From the NCBI RefSeq assembly GCF_022763245.1, contig NZ_JALEGV010000005.1:240717-304716 (forward strand): a DNA stretch of 64,000 bases, given 5' to 3'. Of this stretch, positions 45,624 to 57,716 are shown piece by piece; position 1 is the stretch's first letter; each line of letters opens with the position of its first letter. Below the pieces are notes generated by a model. It had not been told where the DNA came from. It searched no databases and saw only the letters and a list, made by a program, of their open reading frames with translations. Source of the DNA: Oricola sp. Its GTDB lineage: Bacteria; Pseudomonadota; Alphaproteobacteria; Rhizobiales; Rhizobiaceae. A program made the translations under genes and the position numbers.

Positions 45624-46943
45624 ATGGAGAGCTACGACATTACGGACTGGGGGCAGCGGCTGGGAGATTTCGTCCGCTTTCTGCAAGGCTATGTCGCGCA
45701 GCCCTGGACGCTCTACCAGTTCGCCATCATCGTCGCCTCCTTCGGCGTCGCATATCTGCTGTCGCTTCGCATCGAACCGGCGCTGGAGGAGCGCGCGCGC
45801 CGCATCAAGGGCAATCCGGGCCTGCTTCGGATCATCATCGCCTTCATGCGCCGCACCGAATGGGCGATGTTCCTCATCTTCGTGGCGCTGGCCCGCGAGC
45901 TGATCCTGCAGACGACATGGCCGAGCCGCAGCTACATGCTGTCGCTGGCGCTGGTGCTCGGCTTCACCTGGTTTGCCGCGTCGGTGGCGACGCGCATCAT
46001 CCGAAGCCGTGCGTTGGCGCGGTTCGTGGCGCTGTGCATTTTCCTCTATGTCGCCGCCGGCGTTCTGGACATCCGCGATTCGACCGCTGCGATCCTCGAC
46101 GGGCTGGCCATCAATCTCGGCGAGTTCCGCCTGTCCGTGCTGTTCGTCATCAAGGCCGTGGCGGTGGTGGTCGTGCTGTTGTGGGCGGCGAGCATCCTCG
46201 GCGGATTCATCGACACAAGAATCTCGAAGACCACCGACCTGTCGCCCTCCTTCAAGGTGCTGGCCGGCAAGATGATCCGCATCGCGCTGACCGTGCTTGC
46301 CGGGATGGTCGCGCTCAACACGATCGGCATCGACCTGACCGCGCTCACCGTGTTTTCCGGCGCGGTCGGCGTCGGCATCGGCTTCGGCCTGCAGAAGGTC
46401 GTCTCCAACTTCATCTCCGGCGTGATCATCCTCGCCGACCGGTCGATCAAGCCGGGCGACACGATCGAACTCGGCGACACGTTCGGCTGGATCCGCGAGC
46501 TGCACGCCCGGTTCGTCTCCGTCATCACGCGAGACGGGCGCGAATATCTGATCCCGAACGAGGACCTGATCACCCATCAGGTCGTCAACTGGTCGTTCTC
46601 CGACATGTTCATCCGCGTGGACGTCGATTTCGGCGTTTCCTACGACAGCGACCCGCACGAGGTGACGCGCATCGCCATCGAGGCGGCCAGCACCGTGGAG
46701 CGCGTCGCCAATCACAAGAAGCCCGTTTGCTGGATGACAGCCTTCGGCTCCTCGTCGCTCGACTTCAAGCTGAGATTCTGGATCTCCGATCCGCAGAACG
46801 GCCTGACCAACATTCGCGGCCAGGTGCTGCTGGCGTTGTGGGACGCCTTCAAGGAGGCCGGCATTGCCATCCCCTTCCCGCATCGCGAGATCATCATGCG
46901 CACGCCGGTGGAGGTGGTCGACAAGTCGGGGCGGGACGATTAG
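45624..46943 (+). CDS. Mechanosensitive ion channel, MscS family
   Basis: A 439-residue membrane protein with several N-terminal membrane segments, and the pore helix region GAVGVGIGFGLQKVVSNFISGVIILADRSIKPGD in part. The cytoplasmic beta domain follows, with IPNEDLITHQVVNWSF. It is longer than E. coli MscS (286 residues) by extra N-terminal helices. It opens on membrane stretch to release solutes. Its stop overlaps the stop of the next gene by four bases. Confidence 0.93.
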   Translation: MESYDITDWGQRLGDFVRFLQGYVAQPWTLYQFAIIVASFGVAYLLSLRIEPALEERARRIKGNPGLLRIIIAFMRRTEWAMFLIFVALARELILQTTWPSRSYMLSLALVLGFTWFAASVATRIIRSRALARFVALCIFLYVAAGVLDIRDSTAAILDGLAINLGEFRLSVLFVIKAVAVVVVLLWAASILGGFIDTRISKTTDLSPSFKVLAGKMIRIALTVLAGMVALNTIGIDLTALTVFSGAVGVGIGFGLQKVVSNFISGVIILADRSIKPGDTIELGDTFGWIRELHARFVSVITRDGREYLIPNEDLITHQVVNWSFSDMFIRVDVDFGVSYDSDPHEVTRIAIEAASTVERVANHKKPVCWMTAFGSSSLDFKLRFWISDPQNGLTNIRGQVLLALWDAFKEAGIAIPFPHREIIMRTPVEVVDKSGRDD

Positions 46944-47944
46944 CCGACGCTCAGCAGAAGCCTGACAAGGGCGGTCTGCGAACTGACGCCGGTTTTCTCG
47001 TAGAGCCGGGCCAGGTGCGTTCGCGCCGTGTTGACGCTGATCCCCAAGGCTTCTGCAGCACTCTTCAAACCCATGCCATTGGCAATGTGAAACGCCACGC
47101 GCCGCTGACCGTCGGACAGCCCGAAAACCATCTGGGCGACCGAGAGCCGATGATCCAGCGAGCCGTCGCTGTCGAATGTGAGGTATGTCGTGCAGTCGCG
47201 GACCGAGACATGCACGACCGCGACGCCGCCATCATCCGTGTCGCCCAGCACGGCCGGGTATCGGAAGGGCCCGCCTGTTTGGTCGCCGAAGCGGCGAAGC
47301 TCGAAGAAACCGTGATAACGGCCCGCCTGCGCGATGGCCGCCTGCAGCGTCCGGTCCCACTCCCTGCGACGTGCCCGCACCCGCCCCGTAGACACGGTCA
47401 GAAGCGGGTGGTCCTTCAGTTTCTCCAGCGTCTCCGGACTTGCCCACAAGACACGACCATTCGCGTCAACGGACAGCGTGTCCTTCTCGGCCTTGTCGTG
47501 ACGCAATTCGACGAATGAGGAATAGGCGATCTTCCAGCTCCCCTTGTCGCGTTCGAGGATGCGCGTTTCGAAACACTCCCACGTGGCGCCGGCCCGGTTC
47601 TCCGCCCATTGATCGTAGACGACCCACGCCGTGTTGCCGTCGATCGATATCTGGAGATTGTCCTTGCGAAACCGGACCATGTCGCAGCCGAGGTCGTTCT
47701 CGAGAACATGCTTCATGTCGGCCGCGATTGCCGGCCAGCCGCTTTCGACGCTCAGCCCCGTGCGGGCGTTGACGCACATGGAGTGCGCCCGGTCGTCCTG
47801 GACCCAGCATTTCGCCCAGGCTTCGAAGTCGCCGTCGACGAATGCCTGCGTCTCGGCGTGAATCACCGCGGCGATCGCGGTCTCCTCATCAGCGGCGCCG
47901 GATGTCGAAACAGGGAAGGCAACGGCTTCGGCCATGCGGTTCAT
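46940..47944 (-). CDS. LuxR-type regulator with N-terminal NTF2/SnoaL-like domain
   Basis: A 334-residue protein. Residues about 15-140 have an NTF2/SnoaL-like pattern (AVIHAETQAFVDGDFEAWAKCW to the WKIAYSSF strand). Residues about 155-255 resemble the degenerate PAS-like region seen in many LuxR proteins (GRVLWASPETLEKL). The C-terminal 60 residues form a LuxR helix-turn-helix (LGISVNTARTHLARLYEKTGV). The ATG at 47944 is one base after the stop of the small upstream gene. Ligand unknown. Confidence 0.8.
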   Translation of the reverse strand: MNRMAEAVAFPVSTSGAADEETAIAAVIHAETQAFVDGDFEAWAKCWVQDDRAHSMCVNARTGLSVESGWPAIAADMKHVLENDLGCDMVRFRKDNLQISIDGNTAWVVYDQWAENRAGATWECFETRILERDKGSWKIAYSSFVELRHDKAEKDTLSVDANGRVLWASPETLEKLKDHPLLTVSTGRVRARRREWDRTLQAAIAQAGRYHGFFELRRFGDQTGGPFRYPAVLGDTDDGGVAVVHVSVRDCTTYLTFDSDGSLDHRLSVAQMVFGLSDGQRRVAFHIANGMGLKSAAEALGISVNTARTHLARLYEKTGVSSQTALVRLLLSVG

Positions 47945-47945
47945 G

Positions 47946-48161
47946 CTAGCCCCGTTGCGCTTCCGGCGCAAAGACGACCGCTCGGTGCCGCCGGGTGCGA
48001 AGCCCGATCCACGCCTCGGTCAAACGGGCGCGCAGCCGAGAGAGACGCCAGAACACGTTCGGGCCATGCAGGTCGTAAAAGGCATCTACTTCGGATTGGC
48101 CGGTCTTGCTGGCGTGATGTTCCTGGAATGCCTGACCTGAAAGGAAAAGCGTCGGGTCCAT
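47946..48161 (-). CDS. Small hypothetical protein translationally linked to the NTF2-LuxR gene
   Basis: A 71-residue basic protein I do not recognise; it has a C-terminal Arg-rich stretch (SRLRARLTEAWIGLRTRRHR). The ATG at 48161 is preceded by a strong AGGAG ribosome site seven bases away, which makes it more likely to be real. Its TAG stop lies one base before the ATG of the LuxR-type gene, pointing to translational coupling. Confidence 0.55.
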   Translation of the reverse strand: MDPTLFLSGQAFQEHHASKTGQSEVDAFYDLHGPNVFWRLSRLRARLTEAWIGLRTRRHRAVVFAPEAQRG

Positions 48162-48338
48162 TGTCGGCTCCTGGGTTCGGTGAAGTTTCCGAACACAGGA
48201 TGCGCCAGCCAACGCGGTTCGTTCGTCATGCGAAACGACCACAGAAGGCATTTTCTCTCGAACAGCCGTTCCGACCGGCAGAGCACGATGGCGGGAGTGC
48301 CGCTAAGGCCCTCCTGACCGCGTTTGCAAGGACACCCG

Positions 48339-48965
48339 CTAGCGACGCGGGTGACGATGCCCTTCAGCCACCGGATCGTCCGGATCGACGGCGATCTCCG
48401 GCGCGTCGCCGGCAGCCACGGCCATGGGCGCGGCATCGCCCTGACGGGTCGCGGCAACACCGCGCCTGCGCGACGAACCGGCGAGCCCCCTGCCCGCCTT
48501 GCGTCCGCCCTGCGCCAGCAACAAGGCGATCACGAAGCCGATGCCGGCCCAGATGAAGCCGGTCGCCGTCACCGGGACGCCCGGGCGGAAATCCTGCCAC
48601 GCGCCCTTCACCAGTTCGGCGTCGCTCTCGCCGAACATCGCGATCGGCAGGGCCGGCTCCGGCCAGCTCTCAAAACGGTCGGCCTGACGCTCCAGCGTGT
48701 CGAAGCGATGGATCGTCTTGGTCATCGACGCGCCGCGGTCCCGCAGGAAATCATCCGAGGAGGCGCGGTAGGAAGACAGCGCCTGCGCCCGGGAGAGGCC
48801 GTTGCGCGCGGCGTCGGCCTCGAAATCGGCGACGATGGCGCGCAGTTCCTGCAGGGCGCCACCGAGGCGCTGTCGATATTGCTGCGTGAACTCCGGCGCC
48901 TGGGACGTCACCACGCCGCCGGCGACGCCGACGGCGACCACCAAGGTTCGAGCAAACCAGACCAT
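48339..48965 (-). CDS. DUF2937 membrane protein
   Basis: A 208-residue protein. It opens with a membrane segment (MVWFARTLVVAVGVAGGVVTS, in part) followed by the family motif SQAPEFTQQYRQRLGGAL, a coiled-coil region, and a second membrane segment (about 134-150). A basic tail (RRRG) follows. The DUF2937 family is of unknown function. The ATG at 48965 is preferred to an upstream TTG at 48983. Confidence 0.8.
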   Translation of the reverse strand: MVWFARTLVVAVGVAGGVVTSQAPEFTQQYRQRLGGALQELRAIVADFEADAARNGLSRAQALSSYRASSDDFLRDRGASMTKTIHRFDTLERQADRFESWPEPALPIAMFGESDAELVKGAWQDFRPGVPVTATGFIWAGIGFVIALLLAQGGRKAGRGLAGSSRRRGVAATRQGDAAPMAVAAGDAPEIAVDPDDPVAEGHRHPRR

Positions 48966-49082
48966 GCATCCATCCCCATCCAATCCGCAGCTTTCCTTCT
49001 ACAGGCGGCCGAGAAAAATTGCACGACAAGGTTGCGGGTCGCGCCGCCCGGCGCGATGATCGGCGCCGTTGGAGGCACTCAC

Positions 49083-50081
49083 ATGAAAACCATACGTTTG
49101 GGAAAGGACGGCCCCGCCGTCTCGCGACTGGGGCTCGGCTGCATGGCCATGGCCGGCACCTACGGTCCGCCGGACCATTCCGAAAGCATCGCCACGATCC
49201 AGGCCGCGCTCGACGCGGGCGTCACGCTGATCGACACCGGCGATTTCTACGGCATGGGCTCCAACGAGATGCTGATCGGCGAGGCCGTGAAGGGGCGCCC
49301 CCGCGACAGTTTCAAGGTCAGCGTCAAGTTCGGCGCGCTACGCAGTCCGGACGGCGCCTGGAACGGCTATGACGCGCGCCCGGCGGCCGTGAAGAACTTC
49401 CTCGCCTACACGCTGACGCGCCTCGGCCTCGACCATATCGACATCTACCGTCCGGCCCGTCTGGACCCCAACGTGCCGATCGAGGAGACGGTCGGCGCGA
49501 TCAGAGATCTCATCGACGCCGGTTACGTGCGGCATGTGGGACTGTCGGAAGTCGGGCCGGAGACGATCCGCCGGGCCGCGGCCGAGGCGCCGATCAGCGA
49601 CCTGCAGATCGAGTATTCGCTGGTGTCGCGCGGGATCGAGGACGCGATCCTGCCGATCTGCCGGGAACTCGGCATCGGCGTCACCGCCTACGGCATCCTC
49701 TCGCGCGGCATGTTCGGCGGGGCCTGGACACCGGGTTCGGCGGGCGCGCGCAAGGGCGACATCCGCTCGCGCATGCCGCGCTACGAGGCCGACAACGCCG
49801 AACGCAACTTCGCGCTGGTGGAGGCACTGCGCGGGGTCGCGCAGGCCCGCGGTTTGACGGTCGCGCAAGCCGCTATCGCCTGGGTCGCGGCGCAGGGCGA
49901 CGACATCGTGCCGCTGATGGGGCCACGCACCATGGCGCAACTGACGGATTCGCTCGGCGCGGCGGACGCTGAACTGACGCCCGCCGATCTCGCCGAGATC
50001 GAGGCGGCAGTGCCGAAGGGCGCCATCGCCGGCGCGCGCTACAATGCCCCGCAGATGGCGATGCTCGACAGCGAGAGCTGA
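49083..50081 (+). CDS. Aldo/keto reductase
   Basis: A 332-residue NADPH-dependent reductase with a TIM-barrel fold. Features: GLGCMAMAG near the start, DTGDFYG (about 53-59, with the catalytic Asp and Tyr), VSVKFG (catalytic Lys), and IDIYRPARLDPNVPIEETVGA. In this last segment the His found in many members is replaced by Pro-Ala, as is usual in this subgroup. The start at 49083 follows GGAGG by 7 bases. Substrate unknown. Confidence 0.9.
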   Translation: MKTIRLGKDGPAVSRLGLGCMAMAGTYGPPDHSESIATIQAALDAGVTLIDTGDFYGMGSNEMLIGEAVKGRPRDSFKVSVKFGALRSPDGAWNGYDARPAAVKNFLAYTLTRLGLDHIDIYRPARLDPNVPIEETVGAIRDLIDAGYVRHVGLSEVGPETIRRAAAEAPISDLQIEYSLVSRGIEDAILPICRELGIGVTAYGILSRGMFGGAWTPGSAGARKGDIRSRMPRYEADNAERNFALVEALRGVAQARGLTVAQAAIAWVAAQGDDIVPLMGPRTMAQLTDSLGAADAELTPADLAEIEAAVPKGAIAGARYNAPQMAMLDSES

Positions 50082-50087
50082 CGCCGC

Positions 50088-50759
50088 CTATTGCGGCACA
50101 GCGTCGGAAGCAACGGCTTCCCGGCCCTTCGGCGTGAGCTGGTAGATGCCGCGATCGACGCGTTCGAACCAGCCATAGTGATCGTCGGCCATGATCGGTC
50201 GGGCGCGGGCGACACCGGTCGCCTTCGCCACCTCCGAGGCCTTGGCGGGGCCCGCGGCGAGCAGGAAGACGGCGATGCGCATCGCGTCCTGCCGATAGGC
50301 CGTGACGATGGTGGTGCGCGTCGAGCCGCCCTGGTTGGGATCGCCGATACGGCGGGCGAATTCGCGCAGCAGCCTGTCCGACTTCGGCCTCGACTTGCGC
50401 GGCGCGTAGGGCCCGGGATCGAGGTGGATCTCGCAGAACCCGTCCTCCATGCGCACGCTGATCAGGCCGAGACCGAGACGGCGGCAGAGTTTCATGTTGG
50501 ATTTCAGCGCCGACAGGAAGGCGCGGCCCTTGCCGCGCGGGGCCGCGACATAGACCGCGTCGCTGATCGCCAGCCGGTCGATCGCCTGGTGGAACAGCGA
50601 CAGGGTGAAGCCGGTCTTCAGTTCGACGATCACAGGCGGCTCGTCGCCGCGCACCGCCATGACGTCGCAGGCGCCGATCTCGGATTTGACCTCGTAACCC
50701 TGGGCCTCCAGCAGCGCCTTGACCGGGGGATAGAGGTCGGTCTCCTTCAGCTTCGCCAC
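50088..50759 (-). CDS. DUF2161 protein with PD-(D/E)XK nuclease-like core
   Basis: A 223-residue protein starting at GTG. The N-terminal half shows a PD-(D/E)XK pattern: D32 in IGACDVMAV, then E46-x-K48 in VIVELKTGF. The C-terminal half has a winged-helix-like region (LLAAGPAKASEVAKATGVARA...). It may act on nucleic acids, but there is no experimental basis. It lies ten bases downstream of the metallopeptidase gene on the same strand. Confidence 0.78.
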   Translation of the reverse strand: MAKLKETDLYPPVKALLEAQGYEVKSEIGACDVMAVRGDEPPVIVELKTGFTLSLFHQAIDRLAISDAVYVAAPRGKGRAFLSALKSNMKLCRRLGLGLISVRMEDGFCEIHLDPGPYAPRKSRPKSDRLLREFARRIGDPNQGGSTRTTIVTAYRQDAMRIAVFLLAAGPAKASEVAKATGVARARPIMADDHYGWFERVDRGIYQLTPKGREAVASDAVPQ

Positions 50760-50769
50760 GCCGCCGGCG

Positions 50770-51693
50770 TCACACCGGGTTGTTGAAGGTGTCGCAGTCG
50801 GTCAGCTTGCCGGACTGGAAGCCGCGATTGAACCATTCGCGCCGCTGTGCGGAGGTGCCGTGGTTGAAGCTCTCGGGCACGACATAGCCCTGAGTGCGGC
50901 GCTGGATCGCGTCGTCGCCGATCTGGGTCGCGGCGTTCAGCGCCTCCTCCAGGTCGCCTTGCTCGAGCAGGCCCTCCTTGGCGTAATAGTGGCCCCAGAT
51001 GCCGGCGAAACAGTCGGCCTGCAATTCCACGCGCACCGACATGGCGTTGGCCTCGGCGGCGCTCATGGTGCGGCGCAGCCGGTTGAACTCGGGCAGCACG
51101 CCGATGATGTTCTGGACATGGTGGCCGACCTCGTGGGCGACGACATAGGCCTGCGCGAAATCGCCCGACGCCTTGAAGCGCCGCGCCAGTTCGTCGAAAA
51201 AGTCCAGGTCAAGATAGAGCTTGTTGTCGCCCGGGCAGTAGAACGGGCCCGACGCCGCGCTGGCGAAACCGCAGGCCGAGCGGACCTGGCCCTCGAACAG
51301 GACGAGGATCGGCTCGGGATATTTCTTGCCATTGGCCTCGAAAACGCCGCCCCAGACATCCTCGGTTTCGGCGAGCACGGTGGCGACGAATTGCGTCATC
51401 TCGTCATTGCGCGTGGTGCCGGTCGGGGCCTGCGTGGTCTGGGTCCGCGGCAGCATCTGGTCGAGAGAGCCGGACCCGCCGCCCGCCAGGATAGCCAGCG
51501 GGTCGATACCGAGGAAGCGAAGGCCGAAGAACAGGATGACGAGGATCACGATCCCGCCGATGCCACCCCCGCCGGTGCGCACCGTGCGGCCGGTCGACGG
51601 GATGCGGACGCGCGGGCGCGCGGAGGTGCGACGCGTGCGGGTGCCGCGCATGTCCTGAATATTGGTGCTCTGGCGGCGGCCTTCCCAACGCAT
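50770..51693 (-). CDS. YpfJ-family zinc metallopeptidase-like membrane protein
   Basis: A 307-residue protein. An Arg-rich N-terminus is followed by one membrane segment (about 44-60), then the zinc-binding HEVGHH motif in a domain that also has the VRVELQADCFAGIWGHYY region. The family is also called putative neutral zinc metallopeptidase. The start at 51693 follows GGGAGAAG. Substrate unknown. Confidence 0.9.
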   Translation of the reverse strand: MRWEGRRQSTNIQDMRGTRTRRTSARPRVRIPSTGRTVRTGGGGIGGIVILVILFFGLRFLGIDPLAILAGGGSGSLDQMLPRTQTTQAPTGTTRNDEMTQFVATVLAETEDVWGGVFEANGKKYPEPILVLFEGQVRSACGFASAASGPFYCPGDNKLYLDLDFFDELARRFKASGDFAQAYVVAHEVGHHVQNIIGVLPEFNRLRRTMSAAEANAMSVRVELQADCFAGIWGHYYAKEGLLEQGDLEEALNAATQIGDDAIQRRTQGYVVPESFNHGTSAQRREWFNRGFQSGKLTDCDTFNNPV

Positions 51694-51854
51694 GATCTTC
51701 TCCCGACACGATTGCTGCATCTTTGGCGCATCGAGGTGCAAGCATCAAGACACGGCCCGTCGGAGAGACAACCTCCGAACCGCCACAATCGTTCCCGGCG
51801 CGCCGGAAGGCCGTCGGCAGCGGAGGCCGAACCCAGGCTCTGTGCGCCTCACCC

Positions 51855-53024
51855 TCAGGCGGGATGCGAACGCCGGCGCAGGACGTCGGCGGCGAGGGTC
51901 GCCAGCGTGACGAGCAGGACGCAGACGCTGACGACGGGCAGCCATTTCGCCTCGGCCACGGCGAGGAGCTGGGCGCCGATCAGGCCGCCGGACGCGATCC
52001 CCAGATAGATCACCGAGGCGTGCAGCGGCATCGTCAGGTGCAGCAGTTGCGGGGCGGCCGCGACCAGCCGGCTGGTCTGGGCCGACGGGAAGCTCCAGCC
52101 GACCAGCCCCCAGGGAAACATCAGGATCGTGAGCATGATGGCCGCCATGCGCGACGGCAGAAGACCGAGGGTCAGCGCGATGGCGGTCGCCAGTGTCAGC
52201 GCGCCGAGAATGGCGATCACCACCGTCCTGGTGGCGCCCAGCCGGTCGCCCAGCCAGCCGGCAAGCGCGTTTCCGGTGACCGCGCCGACACCGAAGACGA
52301 GCAACAGCAGGGGCACGGTGTCGCGCGACATGCCCGCGCCCTCCATGGCCAGCGGTGCCATGTAGGCGATCAGGGTGAAGTTGGCCGACACGTAGAGCCA
52401 GCTGACGGCGAGCGCAGGCAGGACGCCCGGATGGCCGATAGCAAGCACGCGCTCGCCCAGCGACAGGCGCATGCCGGCAATGTCGTGCGGCAGGCGGAAC
52501 CAGAGGATGACGAGGCAGGTCATCGCCAGCGCCGCGACGAACAGGAAAGTGAAGCGCCAGCCGACCAGGTTTCCGATCAGCGCGCCGAGCGGCGCGCCGA
52601 AGGCGACGGCGAAAGTGGTCCCGGCGATGACGATCGAGACCGCCCTCGCCCGGCGCTGCGGGTCCGACAGCGCAACGGCCGTGGCCTGTGCGGTGGAGGC
52701 GAAGAGCCCGGTGAAGGCGCCCATGACGATCTGTGCGAGCATCAGCATCGTGTAGGACCCGGCGGAGGCCGCGGCGAGATTGGCGACCATGAACGCGATC
52801 AGCGCCATGCCGATGACGCGGCGCCGGTCGATCGTGCCCGTCACGGTCGCCAGAACCGGCGTGCCGATGGCGTAGGACAACGAGAAGGCTGTCATCAGGA
52901 GGCCCGCCTGCGAGACGCTGACGCCGACGCTGTCGGCGATCAGCGGCAGCAGCCCGGCGAAGACAAAAGCGACCGTGGAGGTGGCGAAAGCGCCGACCGC
53001 CAGCCAGATGAGGCGAGGATCCAT
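51855..53024 (-). CDS. MFS transporter of the drug/sugar-efflux type
   Basis: A 389-residue membrane protein with 12 predicted membrane segments and the family motif GTIDRRRVIGMALIAF between segments 2 and 3. It resembles the AraJ/YdhP group of MFS proteins. It is divergent from an ArsR-type gene with a perfect 18-bp palindrome in between, which suggests that the regulator controls it. Substrate unknown. Confidence 0.9.
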   Translation of the reverse strand: MDPRLIWLAVGAFATSTVAFVFAGLLPLIADSVGVSVSQAGLLMTAFSLSYAIGTPVLATVTGTIDRRRVIGMALIAFMVANLAAASAGSYTMLMLAQIVMGAFTGLFASTAQATAVALSDPQRRARAVSIVIAGTTFAVAFGAPLGALIGNLVGWRFTFLFVAALAMTCLVILWFRLPHDIAGMRLSLGERVLAIGHPGVLPALAVSWLYVSANFTLIAYMAPLAMEGAGMSRDTVPLLLLVFGVGAVTGNALAGWLGDRLGATRTVVIAILGALTLATAIALTLGLLPSRMAAIMLTILMFPWGLVGWSFPSAQTSRLVAAAPQLLHLTMPLHASVIYLGIASGGLIGAQLLAVAEAKWLPVVSVCVLLVTLATLAADVLRRRSHPA

Positions 53025-53061
53025 TGGGGGTCTCTTGGAATGAGGTGTCTTGGGAAGACTT

Positions 53062-53079
53062 GTTCAAGAATTCTTGAAC
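53062..53079. promoter_or_regulatory. 18-bp perfect palindrome: likely ArsR-type operator
   Basis: GTTCAAGAATTCTTGAAC is a perfect palindrome centred between the divergent MFS and ArsR-type genes (38 bases from the MFS start and 22 bases from the ArsR start). A further half-site TTGAAC lies at 53083-53088. The position fits joint repression of both genes. Confidence 0.75.
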
Positions 53080-53100
53080 CATTGAACATTCTGAGGCAGG

Positions 53101-53487
53101 ATGTCAATCACCATGGGAACGCCGTCAGCGAAGGGAGGCGCTGCACGCATGCATATTGCCCATCCCGCAAGGGACCAGATCGAACTCGCCGCCGTGCTGG
53201 CCGCGCTCGGCGACCCGACACGGCTCGCCATCCTCGTCGAACTGGCGCGCAGCGGCGCCCGCTCGCTGCCCTGCGGCGCCTTTTGCCATCTCGGCTCCAA
53301 GACGCGGCTGAGCTACCATTTTGCGCGTTTGCGCGAGGCGGGCATCACCCACACCGAAATCTGCGGCACCAACCGTCTGGTAAGCCTGCGGCGCGGCGAC
53401 CTCGACGCGCTGTTTCCGGGACTGATCGACGCGGTGCTGGCGGCAGCGTCCGAGCCTGAGCTGCGTATCGCAACCATCCACAGCTGA
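53101..53487 (+). CDS. ArsR-family transcriptional regulator
   Basis: A 128-residue winged-helix protein with the ArsR pattern LAALGDPTRLAILVELARSG and a recognition helix region TRLSYHFARLREAGI. Two cysteines (in LPCGAFCHLG) near the DNA-binding helices could sense metals or thiols, although the canonical ELCVCDL motif is absent. It probably represses itself and the divergent MFS gene through the palindrome at 53062-53079. Confidence 0.88.
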   Translation: MSITMGTPSAKGGAARMHIAHPARDQIELAAVLAALGDPTRLAILVELARSGARSLPCGAFCHLGSKTRLSYHFARLREAGITHTEICGTNRLVSLRRGDLDALFPGLIDAVLAAASEPELRIATIHS

Positions 53488-53643
53488 GCGCAATCAGCGA
53501 AGGGTTTGCGTTGAATTTTCCGCCGCAGGGGGTTCCGCCATCGGGCGCTTTACCCTATAGGCCCGGTCTAGCCTGAAAAACGAGAATCTGAGCACCGGAT
53601 GAGCCAAGTTCATCCGGTCATTTTGCACGAACCGGACTGACCC

Positions 53644-57147
<3,504 letters not shown>

Positions 57148-57148
57148 T

Positions 57149-57177
57149 TTGACCAGGATTATTCATGCGCATATCTT
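57149..57177 (+). promoter_or_regulatory. Predicted ccdAB promoter
   Basis: TTGACC (57149-57154) and TATCTT (57172-57177) are separated by 17 bases. The expected transcript start is at 57183-57186, coinciding with the ATG at 57184, so the ccdA mRNA may be leaderless. Confidence 0.55.
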
Positions 57178-57185
57178 ATGCGCAT
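57165..57185. promoter_or_regulatory. Tandem 8-bp palindromes: likely CcdA/CcdB autoregulatory operator
   Basis: Two identical copies of the palindrome ATGCGCAT lie at 57165-57172 and 57178-57185, with ATCTT between them. They bracket the -10 box and cover the predicted start site and start codon of ccdA, as expected for autorepression of a type II toxin-antitoxin operon. Confidence 0.7.
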
Positions 57186-57423
57186 GAACGAGAGCAAACC
57201 GATCAAGCGCAGCAGCGCGAACCTGTCGGTGTCTTCCGACCTCATCGCCGAGGCGAAGGCGCTCGACATCAACCTGTCGCGCGCGGCGGAAGACGGGATC
57301 TCGAAGGCGGTTCGGGAAGAAAAAACCCGCCGCTGGAAGGAAGACAACGCCGAGGCGATCGCGGACTGGAACCGCTGGGTCGCCGAACACGGTTTGCCGC
57401 TCGCCAAATACCGCATGTTCTGA
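57184..57423 (+). CDS. ccdA: CcdA-like antitoxin
   Basis: A 79-residue protein (81 if the ATG at 57178 is used). The N-terminal half is a ribbon-helix-helix-like DNA-binding part (KRSSANLSVSSDLIAEAKALDIN) and the C-terminal half has the toxin-binding pattern WKEDNAEAIADWNRWVAEHGLPLAKYR, close to F-plasmid CcdA. It neutralises CcdB and represses the operon. The stop overlaps the ccdB start (TGATG). Confidence 0.92.
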   Translation: MNESKPIKRSSANLSVSSDLIAEAKALDINLSRAAEDGISKAVREEKTRRWKEDNAEAIADWNRWVAEHGLPLAKYRMF

Positions 57424-57716
57424 TGGCGCGCTACGACGTCCATCCCTTCGATGGCGCCTACGCGCTGGATGTCCAGTCCGAAATCGTGGACATGTTCGAG
57501 ACGCGCACGGTGGTACCGCTGTTGCCGAGAGGCGTCGTGCCCACCGCGCTGCCCCGCCTCCATCCCGTGTTCAAGATCGAGAACGTGGAATACACGATGG
57601 CGACACACTTCGTCGCGGCGGTTCCCAAGACAGCGCTGAAACCTCGAGTCGCCAATCTCGCGCACGAACACGACCGGATCGTCGCCGCGCTCGACATGCT
57701 GTTCCATGGCTTTTGA
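57423..57716 (+). CDS. ccdB: CcdB-like toxin
   Basis: A 97-residue protein similar in length and pattern to CcdB: DVQSEIVD near residue 17, VVPLLPRG, RLHPVFKIE, MATHFVAAVP and VANLAHEHDRIVAALDMLF. F-plasmid CcdB poisons gyrase and needs its final Trp-Gly-Ile; this protein ends His-Gly-Phe, so the Trp is missing. It may still be toxic with another fit or be attenuated. The next gene starts inside its last codons. Confidence 0.9.
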   Translation: MARYDVHPFDGAYALDVQSEIVDMFETRTVVPLLPRGVVPTALPRLHPVFKIENVEYTMATHFVAAVPKTALKPRVANLAHEHDRIVAALDMLFHGF

